64,000 bases of DNA from Micropruina sonneratiae (GTDB lineage Bacteria; Actinomycetota; Actinomycetes; Propionibacteriales; Propionibacteriaceae). Below are positions 63,590-64,000 of this stretch, piece after piece; positions within the stretch are counted from its first letter, which is position 1, and each line of letters starts with the position of its first letter. The notes under the pieces were generated by a model that was not told the DNA's origin, did not search any database, and saw nothing but the letters and a program-made list of their open reading frames with translations. Location of the stretch: contig NZ_JAPDHX010000007.1 in assembly GCF_025972045.1 (NCBI RefSeq), positions 61,676-125,675 of the forward strand, written 5' to 3'. The translations under genes and the position numbers were made by a program.

Positions 63590-63976
63590 CCGTGCGGGAC
63601 AGAGGCGGATTGGTGGCGAGGCACCGTGTCGAGGATATGCGCGACAGTTCACCAATCGAACGGCCAGGTGGGAAGCCAGGTTGGAAGTTTGGTCTCATTC
63701 GTGTGCGTTCAGCTTTGATCGCTGGTGTGCGGCATTTCGGTGAATCGCCTAGCCATGGCCATATATGAACGGTCCAGAAGACCGGGGGGCCTGCTACTAA
63801 GCGGGTGCCAATCATTGACGTATGCAAGACGTCGACTGAAGGTGTCCCGATCGAGAAGCGAGCGGGGCCTAGGTGTACCCGGCCATGAGGTTGGTACCAG
63901 CGTGCCGGTTTGATTGAGCGAGAACCCCCGGATGGGATGTGGCTTGTCGAAGGTCACATCAACACCGGAGGTTCTC
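63590..63976. other. Gene-free region with motif copy 5 and an IS481 leader
   Basis: No convincing gene. It holds a fifth copy of the bipartite motif at 63844-63873 and an imperfect inverted repeat just before the IS481 transposase (CGAGAACCCCCGG at 63919-63931 and CCGGAGGTTCTCG at 63965-63977). Confidence 0.5.
63844..63873 (+). promoter_or_regulatory. Repeated bipartite motif, copy 5 (N12 variant)
   Basis: GTCCCGATC, 12 bp, GGGCCTAGG. The gap is one base longer than in copies 1-4 and the last GA is missing. A gene it may once have served is now displaced by the IS481-family element that begins 100 bp further on. Confidence 0.55.
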
Positions 63977-64000
63977 GTGTCCCACGGTAGTGCCCGGTTG
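63977..64000 (+). mobile_element. IS481-family transposase, 5' end only
   Basis: GTG 63977 with GGAGG upstream encodes (M)SHGSARL, the usual start of IS481-family transposases (MSHxNAR...). The rest is outside the window. The inverted repeat just upstream may be the element's left end or its translational control. Confidence 0.6.

Noticed and set aside
1..64000. CRISPR array or rRNA operon
   Set aside because: No regularly spaced direct repeats of 25-40 bp and no rRNA-like sequence were seen by eye.

Overview
The window is high-GC actinobacterial chromosome spanning the replication origin. The order trxB-trxA, ddl-like, SURF1, parB-parA, rsmG, jag, yidC, yidD, rnpA, rpmH, dnaA, oriC, dnaN, gnd, recF, DUF721, gyrB, gyrA, DUF3566, tRNA-Ile is typical of Actinobacteria; gnd between dnaN and recF and the general style fit the Propionibacteriales or relatives. 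The species cannot be named from the sequence.

Positions 1-26,713 are core genome. Leftward of dnaA lie ribosome/RNase P/membrane-insertion genes and the parAB partition operon with two parS-like sites. Rightward are the sliding clamp, RecF, gyrase and several envelope-associated membrane proteins. oriC lies between dnaA and dnaN and carries DnaA-box-like sequences.

Positions 26,714-64,000 are accessory DNA beginning directly after the tRNA-Ile gene. It holds an excisionase-like gene, an ISL3-family insertion sequence that truncated a lipoprotein gene, a lower-GC operon with two methyltransferases, a giant MobF relaxase-helicase with a DnaG/TOPRIM-like tail, and a small operon with an ArdC-like antirestriction protein. 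This looks like an integrative conjugative or mobilizable element; no integrase lies in the window. A 31-bp bipartite motif (TCCCTAGGCCC, 11 bp, GATCGGGAC) recurs as two divergent pairs, with a fifth copy near the right edge, and probably is the element's own promoter/operator.

Positions 44,042-62,584 form a dense nine-gene block that looks like an anti-phage defence array. A GHKL ATPase and a DUF4338 (DruA-type) protein run rightward. A leftward operon faces them: S1-domain protein, DUF3696-type ATPase, its overlapping partner, a 1012-aa and a 362-aa unknown, a 1860-aa DEAD/DEAH helicase with DUF1998 (DruE/DrmB-like), and a Cas4/RecB-like Fe-S PD-(D/E)XK nuclease. The combination resembles Druantia but does not match any textbook subtype, and is the best candidate for an undescribed system here. 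The right edge has small zinc-ribbon genes, one frameshifted, and the start of an IS481-family element.
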